Source of the DNA: Streptomyces olivochromogenes
Lineage (GTDB): Bacteria > Actinomycetota > Actinomycetes > Streptomycetales > Streptomycetaceae
Reading direction: 5' to 3'
DNA length: 64,000 nucleotides
Assembly: GCF_001514115.1 (NCBI RefSeq)
Contig: NZ_KQ948451.1
Coordinates: 890,109-954,108, forward strand
Shown piece by piece: positions 25,671 to 34,289 of this stretch. The notes beneath the pieces are model-generated. The model was given only the letters and a program-made list of their open reading frames with translations, made no database searches and was not told the DNA's origin. Position 1 is the stretch's first letter; each line of letters begins with the position of its first letter. A program made the position numbers and the translations under genes.

Positions 25671-26089
25671 AGTGCACGCTCGTAACTCGCCCAGGCGATG
25701 TGCGACTCGTGCAGGGTGACCGTGATGCCCGCGAGGCCTTGGGCGCCCTCGCCGAGGGCCCCGGCGTGCACGCGCTCGGCGAGGCGGTCGGCGATGACCT
25801 TGGCCAGGAACTCCGTCGAGGTGTTGGTGTTCTTGAAGTCCGGTTCGTTGTCGAGGTTGCGGTAGTTCAGCGCGCTCACGACGGCGCCGAGTTCCTGCGT
25901 GGCCAGACCGATGTCGACGACGATGTTGTCGTCGTCCAGCTCGGCCCGGCGAAACGTGGCGTCCACCAGGAACGTCGCCCCGTGCAGGCGCTGCGCGGGC
26001 CCGAAGACCTCGCCACGGAAGCTGTGGGCGATCATCAGGTGATCGCGGACGGTGATGCTGAACAACGGACGACCCTCCAGGTGCGGCAC
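25667..26089 (-). CDS. T-fold protein of the 6-pyruvoyl/6-carboxytetrahydropterin synthase family, catalytic triad missing
   Basis: 140 residues from a GTG at 26089 with AGGGGA 6 bases upstream; a TTG at 26065 preceded by GGAGGG is an equally possible start. Overall it matches QueD/PTPS ([33 protein letters not shown]). The catalytic Cys-Asp-His of the family aligns with Ala32, Asn75 and Tyr76, and HGH of the zinc site is HGA (Ala38). The Glu residues that hold the pterin ring remain. A homologue, SCO6650, was reported from its crystal structure as lacking zinc and the triad (memory). It should bind a pterin-like molecule but do different chemistry. Confidence 0.85.
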   Translation of the reverse strand: MPHLEGRPLFSITVRDHLMIAHSFRGEVFGPAQRLHGATFLVDATFRRAELDDDNIVVDIGLATQELGAVVSALNYRNLDNEPDFKNTNTSTEFLAKVIADRLAERVHAGALGEGAQGLAGITVTLHESHIAWASYERAL

Positions 26090-26202
26090 GTCTGATCCCC
26101 TGCCGGGACCATGCCGTGTAGTACGGCTTCCCCGTTCTCCTTGTTCAGCTGCCTGTTCCCCTTTCTTTGCAGTTTTTGGAGGTCAGGCAGGTTGTTCAGT
26201 GC

Positions 26203-27183
26203 TCAAGCGCCTTCGTAGACGACTCGATGGCACAGGCCGGGTATCGATCCGGAGGCCAACTTCGCCATCACGTCGGGCAGTTCGTCGAAGCCGCACTCAC
26301 CGGTGACGAGCGCGTCGAAGGCGGGCTCGGCGAGCAGTTCCAGGGCGAGTGCCAGCCGATCGGCGTACGTCCGACTGGCGCGCCGCGCCGGGGAAACGGA
26401 ACCCACCTGGCTGCTGCGCACGACCAGGCGCCGTGAGTGGAAGGCCTCGCCCAGCGGCAGGCTGACCCGCCGGTCGCCGTACCAGCTCATCTCCAGGACG
26501 GTGCCCTCCTGGGCGAGCAGCTCCAGCGAACGGGTGAGCCCTGCCTCGGTGGCGCTGGCATGCACGACGAGGTCGCACTCGCCCGCGGCGTCCGCGGGGA
26601 GCGCGAAGTCCACGCCCAGGGCGCGGGCGATGTCGGCGCGCGCGGGGTCGGCGTCGACGAGCTGGACGCGTACGCCCGGGAAGCGGGCGAGGAGCGCGGC
26701 GATGGAGCAGCCGACCATGCCGCCGCCCACCACGGCGATCCGGTCGCCGACCAGCGGTGCCGCGTCCCACAGGGCGTTCACCGCGGTCTCCACCGTCCCG
26801 GCGAGCACGGCGCGCGGGGCGGGGACGGAGTCCGGTACGACGGTCACGGCGCTCAGCGGCACGACGTACCGCGTCTGGTGCGGATACAGGCAGAAGACGG
26901 TCCGGCCGCGCAGACCCGCCGGGCCTTCTTCCACCTGGCCGACGCTCAAATAGCCGTACTTCACAGGTGCGGGGAAATCCCCGTCCTGGAACGGTGCACG
27001 CATCGAAGCATGCTGACTTTCCGGAACGCCGCCGCGGAAGACGAGAGTCTCGGTGCCCCGGCTCACTCCCGAGTAGAGCGTGCGCACCAGCACCTCCCCC
27101 TCGGCAGGGGCCGGCAGGGCGACCTCGCGTATCTCGGCGTGGCCGGGCGAGCTCAGCCAGAAGGCACGAGCTGTGAGTTCCAT
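26203..27183 (-). CDS. Zinc-type (MDR superfamily) alcohol dehydrogenase
   Basis: 326 residues of the medium-chain dehydrogenase family. There is an N-terminal GroES-like domain (YSGVSRGTETLVFRGGVPES) and a Rossmann domain with RIAVVGGGMVGCSIAALLAR near residue 148. The typical catalytic zinc ligands (Cys and the GHE motif) are not obvious; the start resembles the BchC-like subgroup. GGGGGA lies before the ATG at 27183. It is separated by 113 bases from the T-fold gene and divergent from the CDP-alcohol phosphatidyltransferase, so it heads the same gene group. The substrate is unknown; a sugar or side-chain alcohol is plausible. Confidence 0.82.
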   Translation of the reverse strand: MELTARAFWLSSPGHAEIREVALPAPAEGEVLVRTLYSGVSRGTETLVFRGGVPESQHASMRAPFQDGDFPAPVKYGYLSVGQVEEGPAGLRGRTVFCLYPHQTRYVVPLSAVTVVPDSVPAPRAVLAGTVETAVNALWDAAPLVGDRIAVVGGGMVGCSIAALLARFPGVRVQLVDADPARADIARALGVDFALPADAAGECDLVVHASATEAGLTRSLELLAQEGTVLEMSWYGDRRVSLPLGEAFHSRRLVVRSSQVGSVSPARRASRTYADRLALALELLAEPAFDALVTGECGFDELPDVMAKLASGSIPGLCHRVVYEGA

Positions 27184-27289
27184 GAGCGTCCCCCTGAACG
27201 ATTCAGCAGATCTTCACGTACGGACCAGTGACAAGCCGCGCACTGTACGCGGCGTTGATCGACTCTGTCATACGGCCGGAGGATGTGCG

Positions 27290-28129
27290 GTGGCCCTGAA
27301 CAACACGTACGACGCGAGGCTCTTGGCGCAGGAGACCACGGTGGGAGCGGGTCTGCAGCTCCTGGTGCTGGCTCTGCTGGGCACGGCGATCGGGATGGGG
27401 CCCGCGGGCTGGCTGACCGGTCTGGCCTTCGCGCTCGCCACCTGGGCGGTTCTGACCCGTGCCCTGCGCCGCTCACGGCCCCGTTCCTTCGGCCCGGCCA
27501 ATCGGGTGACACTCGGCCGGGCCATCCTGGTCGGCGGGGTCACCGCCCTGGTCGCGGACTCCTTCGAGAGCTCGCCCCCGGTCAGCCTGCTCGTCGGCCT
27601 CACGGCGGTCGCCCTGATCCTCGACGGGGTGGACGGCAAGGTCGCCCGTCGCACCGGTACCTCGACCGCGCTGGGCGCCCGCTTCGACATGGAGGTGGAC
27701 GCGTTCCTGATCCTGGTGCTGAGCGTGTACGTCTCGATGTCGCTCGGCCCGTGGGTGCTGCTGATCGGCACCATGCGGTACGCGTTCGTGGCTGCGGCCC
27801 GGGTGCTGCCCTGGCTGAACGCGGCCCTGCCGCACAGCATGGCGCGCAAGACCGTGGCGGCCCTTCAGGGGATCGTGCTGCTCGTCGCGGGCGCCGGGAT
27901 CATGCCCCTGGAGGGCAACGCCGCCGCGGTGCTCCTCGCGCTCGCCTCGCTCGTCTGGTCGTTCGGCCGCGACATCACCTGGCTGTACCGCCACCGCCAC
28001 CCGGTCGAGGAGCGGGAGCAGGCACAGGAGCGGGAGCAGGAGCAGCAGGTGCGGGTGCAGGAGACGGAGCGGGTGCAGGAGCAGGAGCAGCAGGTGCGGG
28101 ACGACGTCCGCGAGCTCGTCGAAGCGTGA
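27290..28129 (+). CDS. CDP-alcohol phosphatidyltransferase family membrane protein
   Basis: 279 residues from a GTG with GGAGG 7 bases upstream. The full family signature DG-x2-DG-x2-AR-x8-G-x3-D-x3-D is present in DGVDGKVARRTG followed by GARFDMEVD (about residues 108-133), flanked by six membrane helices. Such enzymes transfer a phospho-alcohol group from a CDP-alcohol, normally to make phospholipids or phospho-polyols. The last 40 residues are a Gln/Glu/Arg-rich coiled-coil-like tail with repeated EQEQQVR. Its divergent promoter is shared with the MDR dehydrogenase. It points to a lipid- or phosphodiester-linked step in the neighbouring pathway (inference). Confidence 0.85.
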   Translation: MALNNTYDARLLAQETTVGAGLQLLVLALLGTAIGMGPAGWLTGLAFALATWAVLTRALRRSRPRSFGPANRVTLGRAILVGGVTALVADSFESSPPVSLLVGLTAVALILDGVDGKVARRTGTSTALGARFDMEVDAFLILVLSVYVSMSLGPWVLLIGTMRYAFVAAARVLPWLNAALPHSMARKTVAALQGIVLLVAGAGIMPLEGNAAAVLLALASLVWSFGRDITWLYRHRHPVEEREQAQEREQEQQVRVQETERVQEQEQQVRDDVRELVEA

Positions 28130-28222
28130 GGCCGCGGCGACGGGCGGAGCGTCACCGAGGGCGGAACCGGTCGATAACGATTCGGCAACCGCACGCTCTA
28201 CCGCGTCGTAGGGTTCGGACAG

Positions 28223-30028
28223 GTGAAAGACCGACTCGTCATCAAGGGCGCCCGCCGGCACAACCTGCGTGACATCTCCGTGGAGTTGCCCAGGAATGCG
28301 CTCATCGTCTTCACCGGGGTATCGGGCTCGGATAAATCCAGCCTGCGTCTGCTGTACGCCCGCGTCGGACGCCCGAACTGCCCCGAGTGCGGGGAGCCGG
28401 TGGAGCGGCAGCCGCCCCAGCAGATCGTGGACCGGCTGCTCGCGCAGGGCGACGGGGTGCGCGTCCAGGTGCCGGCTCCGGTGGTCCGGGACCGCAAGGG
28501 CGAGCATGCGGACGTGTTCGGGCAGTTGCGGACCGACGGGTTCAGCCGGTGCGGGTCGACGGGGAGGTCCATCCGCTCACCGGGCCGCCGCCGCTGGACA
28601 GGCGCGGGAAGCACTCGCCCGACGTGGTCGTGGACCGGCTCACGGTGAAGGCGAGTGCGCGACAGCGGGGTGTCTGCCCCGAGTGCACCGGCCTGGGCTC
28701 ACGGACGGAGGTCGACCCCGAACTCGTCGTACCGGCCGAGGAGAAGTCACTGTCCGAGGGCGCCGTCGCGCCGTGGACGAACACCAGTGGCGCCGAGTAC
28801 TTCACCCGGCTGCTCGAAGCGGTGGCCGCGGCGGCCGGGTTCAGCGCCGCCACCCCCTCGCGTCAACTGCCCGCCACCGCGAAGAAGGTGGTGCCGCAGG
28901 GTTCCGGGAGCAGGTCCACATCACCTGTCGGAACCGGTTCGGGCGCGAGCGTTCCCACCTGACCCGGTTCGAGGGCATCTTCCCCCATGTCACCCGCCGC
29001 CACACGCGGGAGGACGCCTCACGGGAGCGGTTCGCGGGCTGTACGCACGAGGTGCCCTGCCCGGCCTGCGGCGGCGCCCGGCCTGCGGCTGCGGGACCGT
29101 GGCAACACGGTGATCGTCGTCGAGCACGACGAGGAGACCGTGAAGGCCGCCGACCGGGTGGTGGACATCGGGCCGGGCGCGGGCGCGCACGGCGGACACG
29201 TGGTGCACTCGGGTACCGCGCGCGAACTCCTCGACCATCCGACCCCCCTCACCGGCGCCTGTCTGGCCGGCCGACGGCGGATACCGCTGCCCGCGGCACG
29301 CAGGCCCCGCACGAAGGGGCGCGCGATCACGGAAGCTGTTCGCACAGACTCCGGAGGCGAAGGTGCGCGGCCACCGGCCGGGCCGATTCTCCTTCCATCT
29401 CAAGGGCGGTCGCTGCGAGCACTGGTACGGCGACGGCACCCTCAAGGCCGAGATGAACTTCCTCCCCGACGTCTACGTGCCGTGTGAGGTGTGTCACGGA
29501 GCGCAGTACAACCGGGAGACCCTGGACGTACACTTCAAGGGCAGGTCCATCGCCGACGTACTGGGCATGACCATCGAGGACAGCCTGGGTTTCTTCGCGG
29601 AACACGCGATCATCTCCCGGCACCTCAGGGCGCTCCAAGACGTGGGTCTGGGCCATGTGAAACTCGGCCAGTCCGCCACGACGCTCTCCGGCGACGAGGC
29701 ACAGCGCGTCAAGCTCGCCGCCGAACTGCAGAAACGCACCAAGGGAAGAACGCTCTACGTCCTCGACGAGCCGACCACCGGCCTGCATGTCGACGACGTC
29801 CGCCAACTGCTGGCCGTGCTCCACCGACTCGTCGACCAAGGCAACACGGTCGTCGTCATCGCGCACGACCTCGACGTGATCAAGACCGCCGACTGGACCA
29901 TCGACATGGGCCCCGAAGGCGGCCACCGCGGCGGCACAGTGATCGCCGAGGGCACCCCCGAACAGGTGGCGGCCCAGCCTCGGTCCTACACCGGGCAGTT
30001 CCTCCGACCGCTTCTGGAGAGGAGTTGA
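28223..30028 (+). pseudogene. Decayed uvrA-type excinuclease ATPase gene
   Basis: Five blocks in shifting frames match UvrA in order: [20 protein letters not shown] with [12 protein letters not shown]; then [56 protein letters not shown] then [11 protein letters not shown]; and a long intact C-terminal block from about 29363 with [18 protein letters not shown]. About one third of a normal 950-residue protein is missing, and there are several frameshifts. The Walker A glycine (GSGKSS to GSDKSS) and the ABC-signature glycine (LSGGE to LSGDE) are both changed to Asp. It cannot make a working protein. It may be a former UvrA paralogue of the drug-resistance type. Confidence 0.85.
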
Positions 30029-30033
30029 GCGCC

Positions 30034-31050
30034 ATGGACACGGACACTCAGGCATGGGAACTGGAGTCGCCCAATCCCGCCGCGTATGCGGACGAGGACG
30101 ACGACGCGCCCAGCCCCCGGCTCACCTCCGGCGGCGCCACGATCGATCAGGTGCGCGACTACCTCAAGCAGATCGCGCGGGTCTCCCTCCTCGACGCCGA
30201 GAAGGAGGTGGAGCTGGCGAAGCGGATCGAGGCGGGCCTGTTCGCCGAGCGGAGGCTGACGGAGGAGCCGCACATCAGCCCCGAATTCCAGCGCGAACTG
30301 GAGATTCTCGCCGCGGACGGACATGTGGCGAAGTCCCATCTCGTCGAGGCGAACCTGCGCCTGGTCGTCTCCATCGCCAAGCGGTACAGCAGACGGGGAA
30401 TGCTGTTCCTGGATCTGATCCAGGAGGGAAACACGGGACTGATCCGCGCGGTGGAGAAATTCGACTACACCAAAGGGTTCAAGTTCTCGACCTATGCGAC
30501 CTGGTGGATCCGGCAGGCGATTTCACGCGCCCTGGCCGACCAGAGCCGGACGATCCGCATTCCCGTCCACATGGTCGAGGTCATCAACCGCATGGCCAAG
30601 GTCCGCCGGGAAATACTCCAGGACACCGGGGCCGAACCCACACAGGAACAGCTCGCGGACAAGCTGGACGTCCCCGTCGAGAAGATCACCGAGATAGAGG
30701 GCTTCAGCAAGCAGCCGGTCTCGCTCCACACCCCGCTCGGCGAGGACGGCGGCACGGAACTCGGTGACATCCTGGAGGACAGCGAGACCATCTCCCCCGC
30801 GGACATGGTCACCTTCCTCCTCCTCAAGGACGCCATCCAGGCCGTCCTCGCGAACATGACCGCACGCGAGGCCGGGATCATCTCCCTGCGCTACGGCCTC
30901 GTCGACGGGCAGGCCCGGACCCTGGAGGAGATAGGGCAGGTGTACGGGGTGACACGTGAGCGCATCCGCCAGATCGAGTCCAAGACGATGTCCAAACTGC
31001 GCCACCCCTCCCGCTCCCAGGCCCTACGGGACTACCTCGACGTCAGCTGA
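30034..31050 (+). CDS. Group 2 RNA polymerase sigma factor (HrdA/C/D-like)
   Basis: 338 residues. Region 1.2 is [18 protein letters not shown]. Region 2 contains [20 protein letters not shown] and the promoter-reading helix [20 protein letters not shown]. Region 4.2 is [20 protein letters not shown]. There is no long region 1.1, so this is a non-essential HrdB relative rather than the housekeeping factor. It should recognise HrdB-like -35/-10 promoters. GGAG lies 9 bases before the ATG. It starts 6 bases after the uvrA remnant and may have inherited that gene's promoter. No anti-sigma gene is adjacent. Confidence 0.92.
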   Translation: MDTDTQAWELESPNPAAYADEDDDAPSPRLTSGGATIDQVRDYLKQIARVSLLDAEKEVELAKRIEAGLFAERRLTEEPHISPEFQRELEILAADGHVAKSHLVEANLRLVVSIAKRYSRRGMLFLDLIQEGNTGLIRAVEKFDYTKGFKFSTYATWWIRQAISRALADQSRTIRIPVHMVEVINRMAKVRREILQDTGAEPTQEQLADKLDVPVEKITEIEGFSKQPVSLHTPLGEDGGTELGDILEDSETISPADMVTFLLLKDAIQAVLANMTAREAGIISLRYGLVDGQARTLEEIGQVYGVTRERIRQIESKTMSKLRHPSRSQALRDYLDVS

Positions 31051-31119
31051 TCGATCCCCCACTCCCAATGCGGTGCTCACGCATGAGTGCCCTCCCTGGC
31101 CGTCCTGGGGGGATCGATC
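31049..31119. terminator. Long-range inverted repeat after the sigma factor gene
   Basis: GATCGATCCCCC (overlapping the stop codon) pairs perfectly with GGGGGATCGATC 47 bases later. The loop contains smaller pairings around CACTC/GAGTG. It lies between convergent genes and probably ends transcription, though the long loop makes a simple hairpin terminator less certain. Confidence 0.5.
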
Positions 31120-31180
31120 GGGCGGCCGCGGGTCACGGCCGCCGGTGAGCGGTTGTCGGCGTACTGATCACGCCCGTCGC

Positions 31181-31978
31181 CTACGAGCCGCCGTGAAAGA
31201 AGCCGGACTTCAGGTCCGTGATGATGGCGTCAAGTGGTTGCCCACTGACGATGAACGCTCCGCTCCAGGGCCCGCTGAGTGCGAAGAGCAACGCCAGGCT
31301 CAGCCCGACCACACTCGCCACACCTACGATCAGCAGTGACGTTCGCAGGCTGCTGCGGAAGACCAGTGCGCCGGAGTTCACGATCAAGGCCAGTCCGCTG
31401 ACGACCAGCGTGACGACGTAGAGCGCGGGAACGTCGCGCGAGGCGGCCGCAACGCGGGCGCGACGACTACTGGTGACACCGTCCATGGAAGCCACCAGCT
31501 CCGTGCCGGCCGGGGTTCCCACCTCGGGCCGGGCCGCTTCGGCGCGCACACTCCGCTCCAGCCGTGCGATCGCGTGAGCGGTGGCGGGGTCGTCACCGGA
31601 CGCCGCTGCTGCAGCCTTCCACTCCCTGGCACGCGTGGTCTGCAAGTAGTCCAGCAGCGCCGCATGGATAGGCTCCGACTGGACTCGCGGACTCGTCGCC
31701 GCCCAGGCCAGGCGGGAGGCCGCGGCCGCCTCGTCGCTCACCAACCCCTCGGCCGCGCGCAGGTAGCCGGCCTCGCTGGCCAGTGTGAGTGCCGCGAAGA
31801 TCGCGAAGGCGGCGCCGAGTGTCGGCATCAGGGGCGTGGCGATCTGCGGCACCCGATCCCGTTCCTCGACCGGTACGAGCGCCCGGACGCCGACCCGCGC
31901 CGCGGCCGCGACCAGTAGGGCAAGCAGGAGCCCGCCCACAACCAGCACCACCGCCGGCAGCGAGGTCAACCAGTTCAC
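31181..31978 (-). CDS. DUF4239-type integral membrane protein
   Basis: 265 residues from a GTG at 31978 with AGGTGA upstream; a GTG one codon earlier is an alternative. There are four hydrophobic segments: two near the N terminus (PAVVLVVGGLLLALLVAAAA; PLMPTLGAAFAIFAALTLAS) and two near the C terminus (ALYVVTLVVSGLALIVNSGA; LLIVGVASVVGLSLALLFAL). A helical soluble domain lies between. This matches bestrophin-like DUF4239 proteins common in actinomycetes. The C-terminal GQPLDAIITDLKSGFFHGGS is cytosolic or extracellular tail. Function unknown; no partner gene is adjacent. Confidence 0.75.
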   Translation of the reverse strand: MNWLTSLPAVVLVVGGLLLALLVAAAARVGVRALVPVEERDRVPQIATPLMPTLGAAFAIFAALTLASEAGYLRAAEGLVSDEAAAASRLAWAATSPRVQSEPIHAALLDYLQTTRAREWKAAAAASGDDPATAHAIARLERSVRAEAARPEVGTPAGTELVASMDGVTSSRRARVAAASRDVPALYVVTLVVSGLALIVNSGALVFRSSLRTSLLIVGVASVVGLSLALLFALSGPWSGAFIVSGQPLDAIITDLKSGFFHGGS

Positions 31979-31981
31979 CAC

Positions 31982-32431
31982 ATCACCTACAGCGCGTTCC
32001 CGCGAGCGCCCCGCAGCGGCGGCACACCGGCCCCCGCAACCTGGCGCTCTTCGATCACTTTCAATGAACGCTCCATGATCACAGCTTGAAGACCTTTGAC
32101 GCTCGCGACGCCCGGCACGGCATCTCTCTTTCGTTGGCCAAACAGCCGAATGCGCCCCGTACGAGGCGGTACCGACAACGACCGCCACGCCCGTCTCACT
32201 TTCCGTCTCATTCAGCCTCGTTCACCGTCATTCAGCCGAGACGGGAAGCCGATCCCAGTCCGGTGGCGAGCCAGTTGGAAAGTCCTGCGCCCCCACGCAT
32301 GGTGGCCGACTGTCCGTCAATCAGCTGAAAACGCCATGGCCCACGTGGTACCGCTGGACGAGGGAGGTGCCGTCCGCTTCCTTGCCGAGTATTCGTTTGA
32401 GTTGCTCGGGCTCAGGGGGCCTTTGGCCTGG
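31982..32431. other. Intergenic stretch without recognised content
   Basis: About 450 bases between the DUF4239 gene and the TetR gene stop. Codon-position GC bias is weak. The longest forward frame (about 80 codons from 32086) is Arg/Pro-rich with no ribosome-binding site, so I do not call it. No clear hairpin, repeat or RNA signature was seen. Confidence 0.5.
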
Positions 32432-33070
32432 TCAGCAGCCGACGGCGGTGTCCCCGCGGAACGCCCCGGCCACCACGGGGACCAGCTGCCGCTCGATCTG
32501 CTCGGCGGACATGGCGGCCAACTCGGTGCCGATGGGGGCCAGTGCGAGCCAGTTCAGCAGGCCGGCTGCGCATCGCGTACGGAAGATCAGTTCCTGCTCG
32601 TCGACTCCGGGAAGGTTCGCTGTCAGCACCCGGAGGGCTTCCCGGCGACTCTGGTCGAACTTGCCGTTCAGCCGCTCCCACCCCTCGGGCGGATCGATAC
32701 CGACGCGCGCCACAGTCCGCATCACGGCCAGGTCTTGTCCACCGGCCGCCAGTGCGCGCACCATCGGCCGGGCGAAGGCTGCCGCCAACTCCTGGAGCGT
32801 CGACGTGGAGCCAAGGGGATCGAGCTCTTGGATCTGCGCGTCCAGATACCGTTCCAGCGCGTGCTCTATCGCCGAGTCGCAGAGCGCCTTCAGCGACCCG
32901 AAGTGGTAACTCACCGCGGCGACGTTGGCTCCGGCGCGATCGGTGATCTCGCGAAGTGTCACGCCCTCCTGGCCTCGCTGCGCGAGCAACTCCAGGGCGG
33001 CCGTCTGCAGGCCGTCCCGCGTGCGCTGACCGGCCTCTCGGCGCAGGTCCGTCTTTTTCGCCTGTATCAC
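32432..33070 (-). CDS. TetR family regulator
   Basis: 212 residues from a GTG at 33070. The helix-turn-helix is VTLREITDRAGANVAAVSYH then FGSLKALCDSAI (about residues 37-68). The AAVSYHFGS recognition helix resembles the AAVGYHFGT of the TetR at 57118. A 26-bp perfect palindrome lies 4 bases upstream of its start and a related site lies before the SnoaL-like gene at 33487. It should therefore repress itself and that divergent gene. Confidence 0.87.
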   Translation of the reverse strand: MIQAKKTDLRREAGQRTRDGLQTAALELLAQRGQEGVTLREITDRAGANVAAVSYHFGSLKALCDSAIEHALERYLDAQIQELDPLGSTSTLQELAAAFARPMVRALAAGGQDLAVMRTVARVGIDPPEGWERLNGKFDQSRREALRVLTANLPGVDEQELIFRTRCAAGLLNWLALAPIGTELAAMSAEQIERQLVPVVAGAFRGDTAVGC

Positions 33071-33074
33071 AGCA

Positions 33075-33100
33075 TGAACTCAAGCAGCTGCTTGAGTTCA
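33075..33100. promoter_or_regulatory. Perfect 26-bp palindrome, TetR operator
   Basis: Arms TGAACTCAAGCAG and its exact complement CTGCTTGAGTTCA abut with no spacer, 4 bases upstream of the TetR start. The core TCAAGC-AGCT-GCTTGA recurs at 33400 and, with one mismatch, at 59099. Confidence 0.8.
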
Positions 33101-33359
33101 TTGTCAAACAGCCGCCTCGCTGAGCAACGGCACTGAAGCCTCTGTTCGGCGACGCGGATTGGGGCGGGGGCGGTCGGCACAGCAGTACGTAGGCGCGGAT
33201 GCGGCGTTCGAGGCGATGGAGGACCGACACCGCACCGGCCGGACCGGGAACCGGATCAGCGCCGAGCCCGGCCGCCTCCGCGAGGTCACCCCCATCGACC
33301 TGACCAGCCGCAACACGGCCGCGTGGGCACACGCCTCCGCGGCTGCGCGACCACACAAT

Positions 33360-33415
33360 TTAAACAAGTGCTTGACAGCCTGTGTGGCCGTTCATAATCT
33401 CAAGCGAGCGCTTGA
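33360..33415. promoter_or_regulatory. Two further TCAAGC-N4-GCTTGA-like sites before the SnoaL-like gene
   Basis: TCAAGC-GAGC-GCTTGA is perfect in both half-sites at 33400-33415. A weaker TTAAAC-AAGT-GCTTGA lies at 33360-33375, exactly 40 bases upstream, near four helical turns. Both lie in the promoter region of the exported protein gene starting at 33487. The remaining 33101-33359 DNA shows no gene I can support. Confidence 0.65.
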
Positions 33416-33486
33416 TTTACTAAGCACCCACGAGAGACCGTTGCGACGGATCTCGGATCCTGAGAACAAACCTGGAGGAACACGAC

Positions 33487-34140
33487 ATGAAGCTGCTCAG
33501 CCGGAAGTCGATCACCGCCACGGCCGCGATAGCGATCCTGGGTGGTCTTTCCATCGCCGCTGCGCCGACGCAGGCCGCAAGCCCCGTCCACAACAATGCA
33601 GCGGTCCACAGCAGCACGGCGGCCCACGCCGACCTGACCCCTGGCGACCTGGCGAAGCTGCCGCTGACGGACCGCCACCTGACCAGGCACGAGAGGGCCA
33701 ACCTCGCGGTCGTCCTGCGCGACTACCACGTGGCGGAAGGCAACAGCCTGGACGTCAACACGTTCGTCAACAGCTTCGCCAAGGACGGCGTCTTCAACGA
33801 CATGGTCCCCGGCCAGGCATACCGGGGCAAGGCGCTCGGTGACGTTCTGCCCTACATGGCCAACCTCTTCCCCGACGTTCACCGTGAACTCAAGCGCATC
33901 ACCGTGAACGGCGACGTGATCAGCATCGAACTGTCGATCCAGGGCACGTTCGAGGGACCGCTGCAGTCACCGGCGGGCACCGTCAAGCCGAACGGCGCGA
34001 AGATCGACGTGCCTACGGCCGACTTCTGGTACCTGCACAACGGCAAGGTCGAGAAGTTCAACTGCTTCGTCGGGTACTCGACCATGTACTCCCAGATGGG
34101 CGTGAACTTCGACTGGGCCTCGGCGGTCAACAAGCACTGA
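33487..34140 (+). CDS. Exported SnoaL/NTF2-like protein
   Basis: 217 residues with a Sec signal peptide (Lys/Arg start, hydrophobic ATAAIAILGGLSIAAAPTQA, predicted cut after ATQAA/AQA near residue 30). The mature part has an NTF2-like cone fold: ANLAVVLRDYHVAEGNSLDV, then FAKDGVFNDMVPGQAYRGKA, and a C-terminal FWYLHNGKVEKFNCFVGYST. Such domains bind or isomerise small hydrophobic molecules. GGAGG lies 10 bases before the ATG. The palindromes upstream place it under the divergent TetR. A role in sensing or altering an extracellular small molecule is inference. Confidence 0.82.
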   Translation: MKLLSRKSITATAAIAILGGLSIAAAPTQAASPVHNNAAVHSSTAAHADLTPGDLAKLPLTDRHLTRHERANLAVVLRDYHVAEGNSLDVNTFVNSFAKDGVFNDMVPGQAYRGKALGDVLPYMANLFPDVHRELKRITVNGDVISIELSIQGTFEGPLQSPAGTVKPNGAKIDVPTADFWYLHNGKVEKFNCFVGYSTMYSQMGVNFDWASAVNKH

Positions 34141-34149
34141 GTCGTTCCC

Positions 34150-34192
34150 CGGCGGGTGATGCCCGGCGCCACCAGCCGCGCATCACCCGCCG
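34150..34192. terminator. Strong hairpin terminator
   Basis: CGGCGGGTGATG and CATCACCCGCCG form a perfect 12-bp stem with a 19-base loop, 10 bases after the SnoaL-like gene and before the convergent VOC gene. Confidence 0.8.
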
Positions 34193-34289
34193 AGCAGCAG
34201 CGACCAGGCCAGCCCTTGTCGCCACACCAGCACTGCGACTTCGGCCTTGCCGCACCCCGGGCGCGTCCCGTGAACGGAGGTGGCTCGGC

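Noticed and set aside
20567..28129. Reading the cluster as a 7-deazapurine (toyocamycin/queuosine-type) pathway
   Set aside because: No QueE/ToyC radical SAM or QueC/ToyM-type gene is visible, the cyclohydrolase is type II rather than type I, and the T-fold protein lacks the CPH4-synthase triad.
32086..32328. An 80-codon forward frame in the intergenic region
   Set aside because: Arg/Pro/Ser-rich, no ribosome-binding site, weak third-position GC bias.
33159..33480. Forward frame before the SnoaL-like gene with a PIDLTSRNTAAW-like stretch
   Set aside because: It crosses the promoter and operators of the next gene and has no start signal; the protein-like look is too short to support a call.
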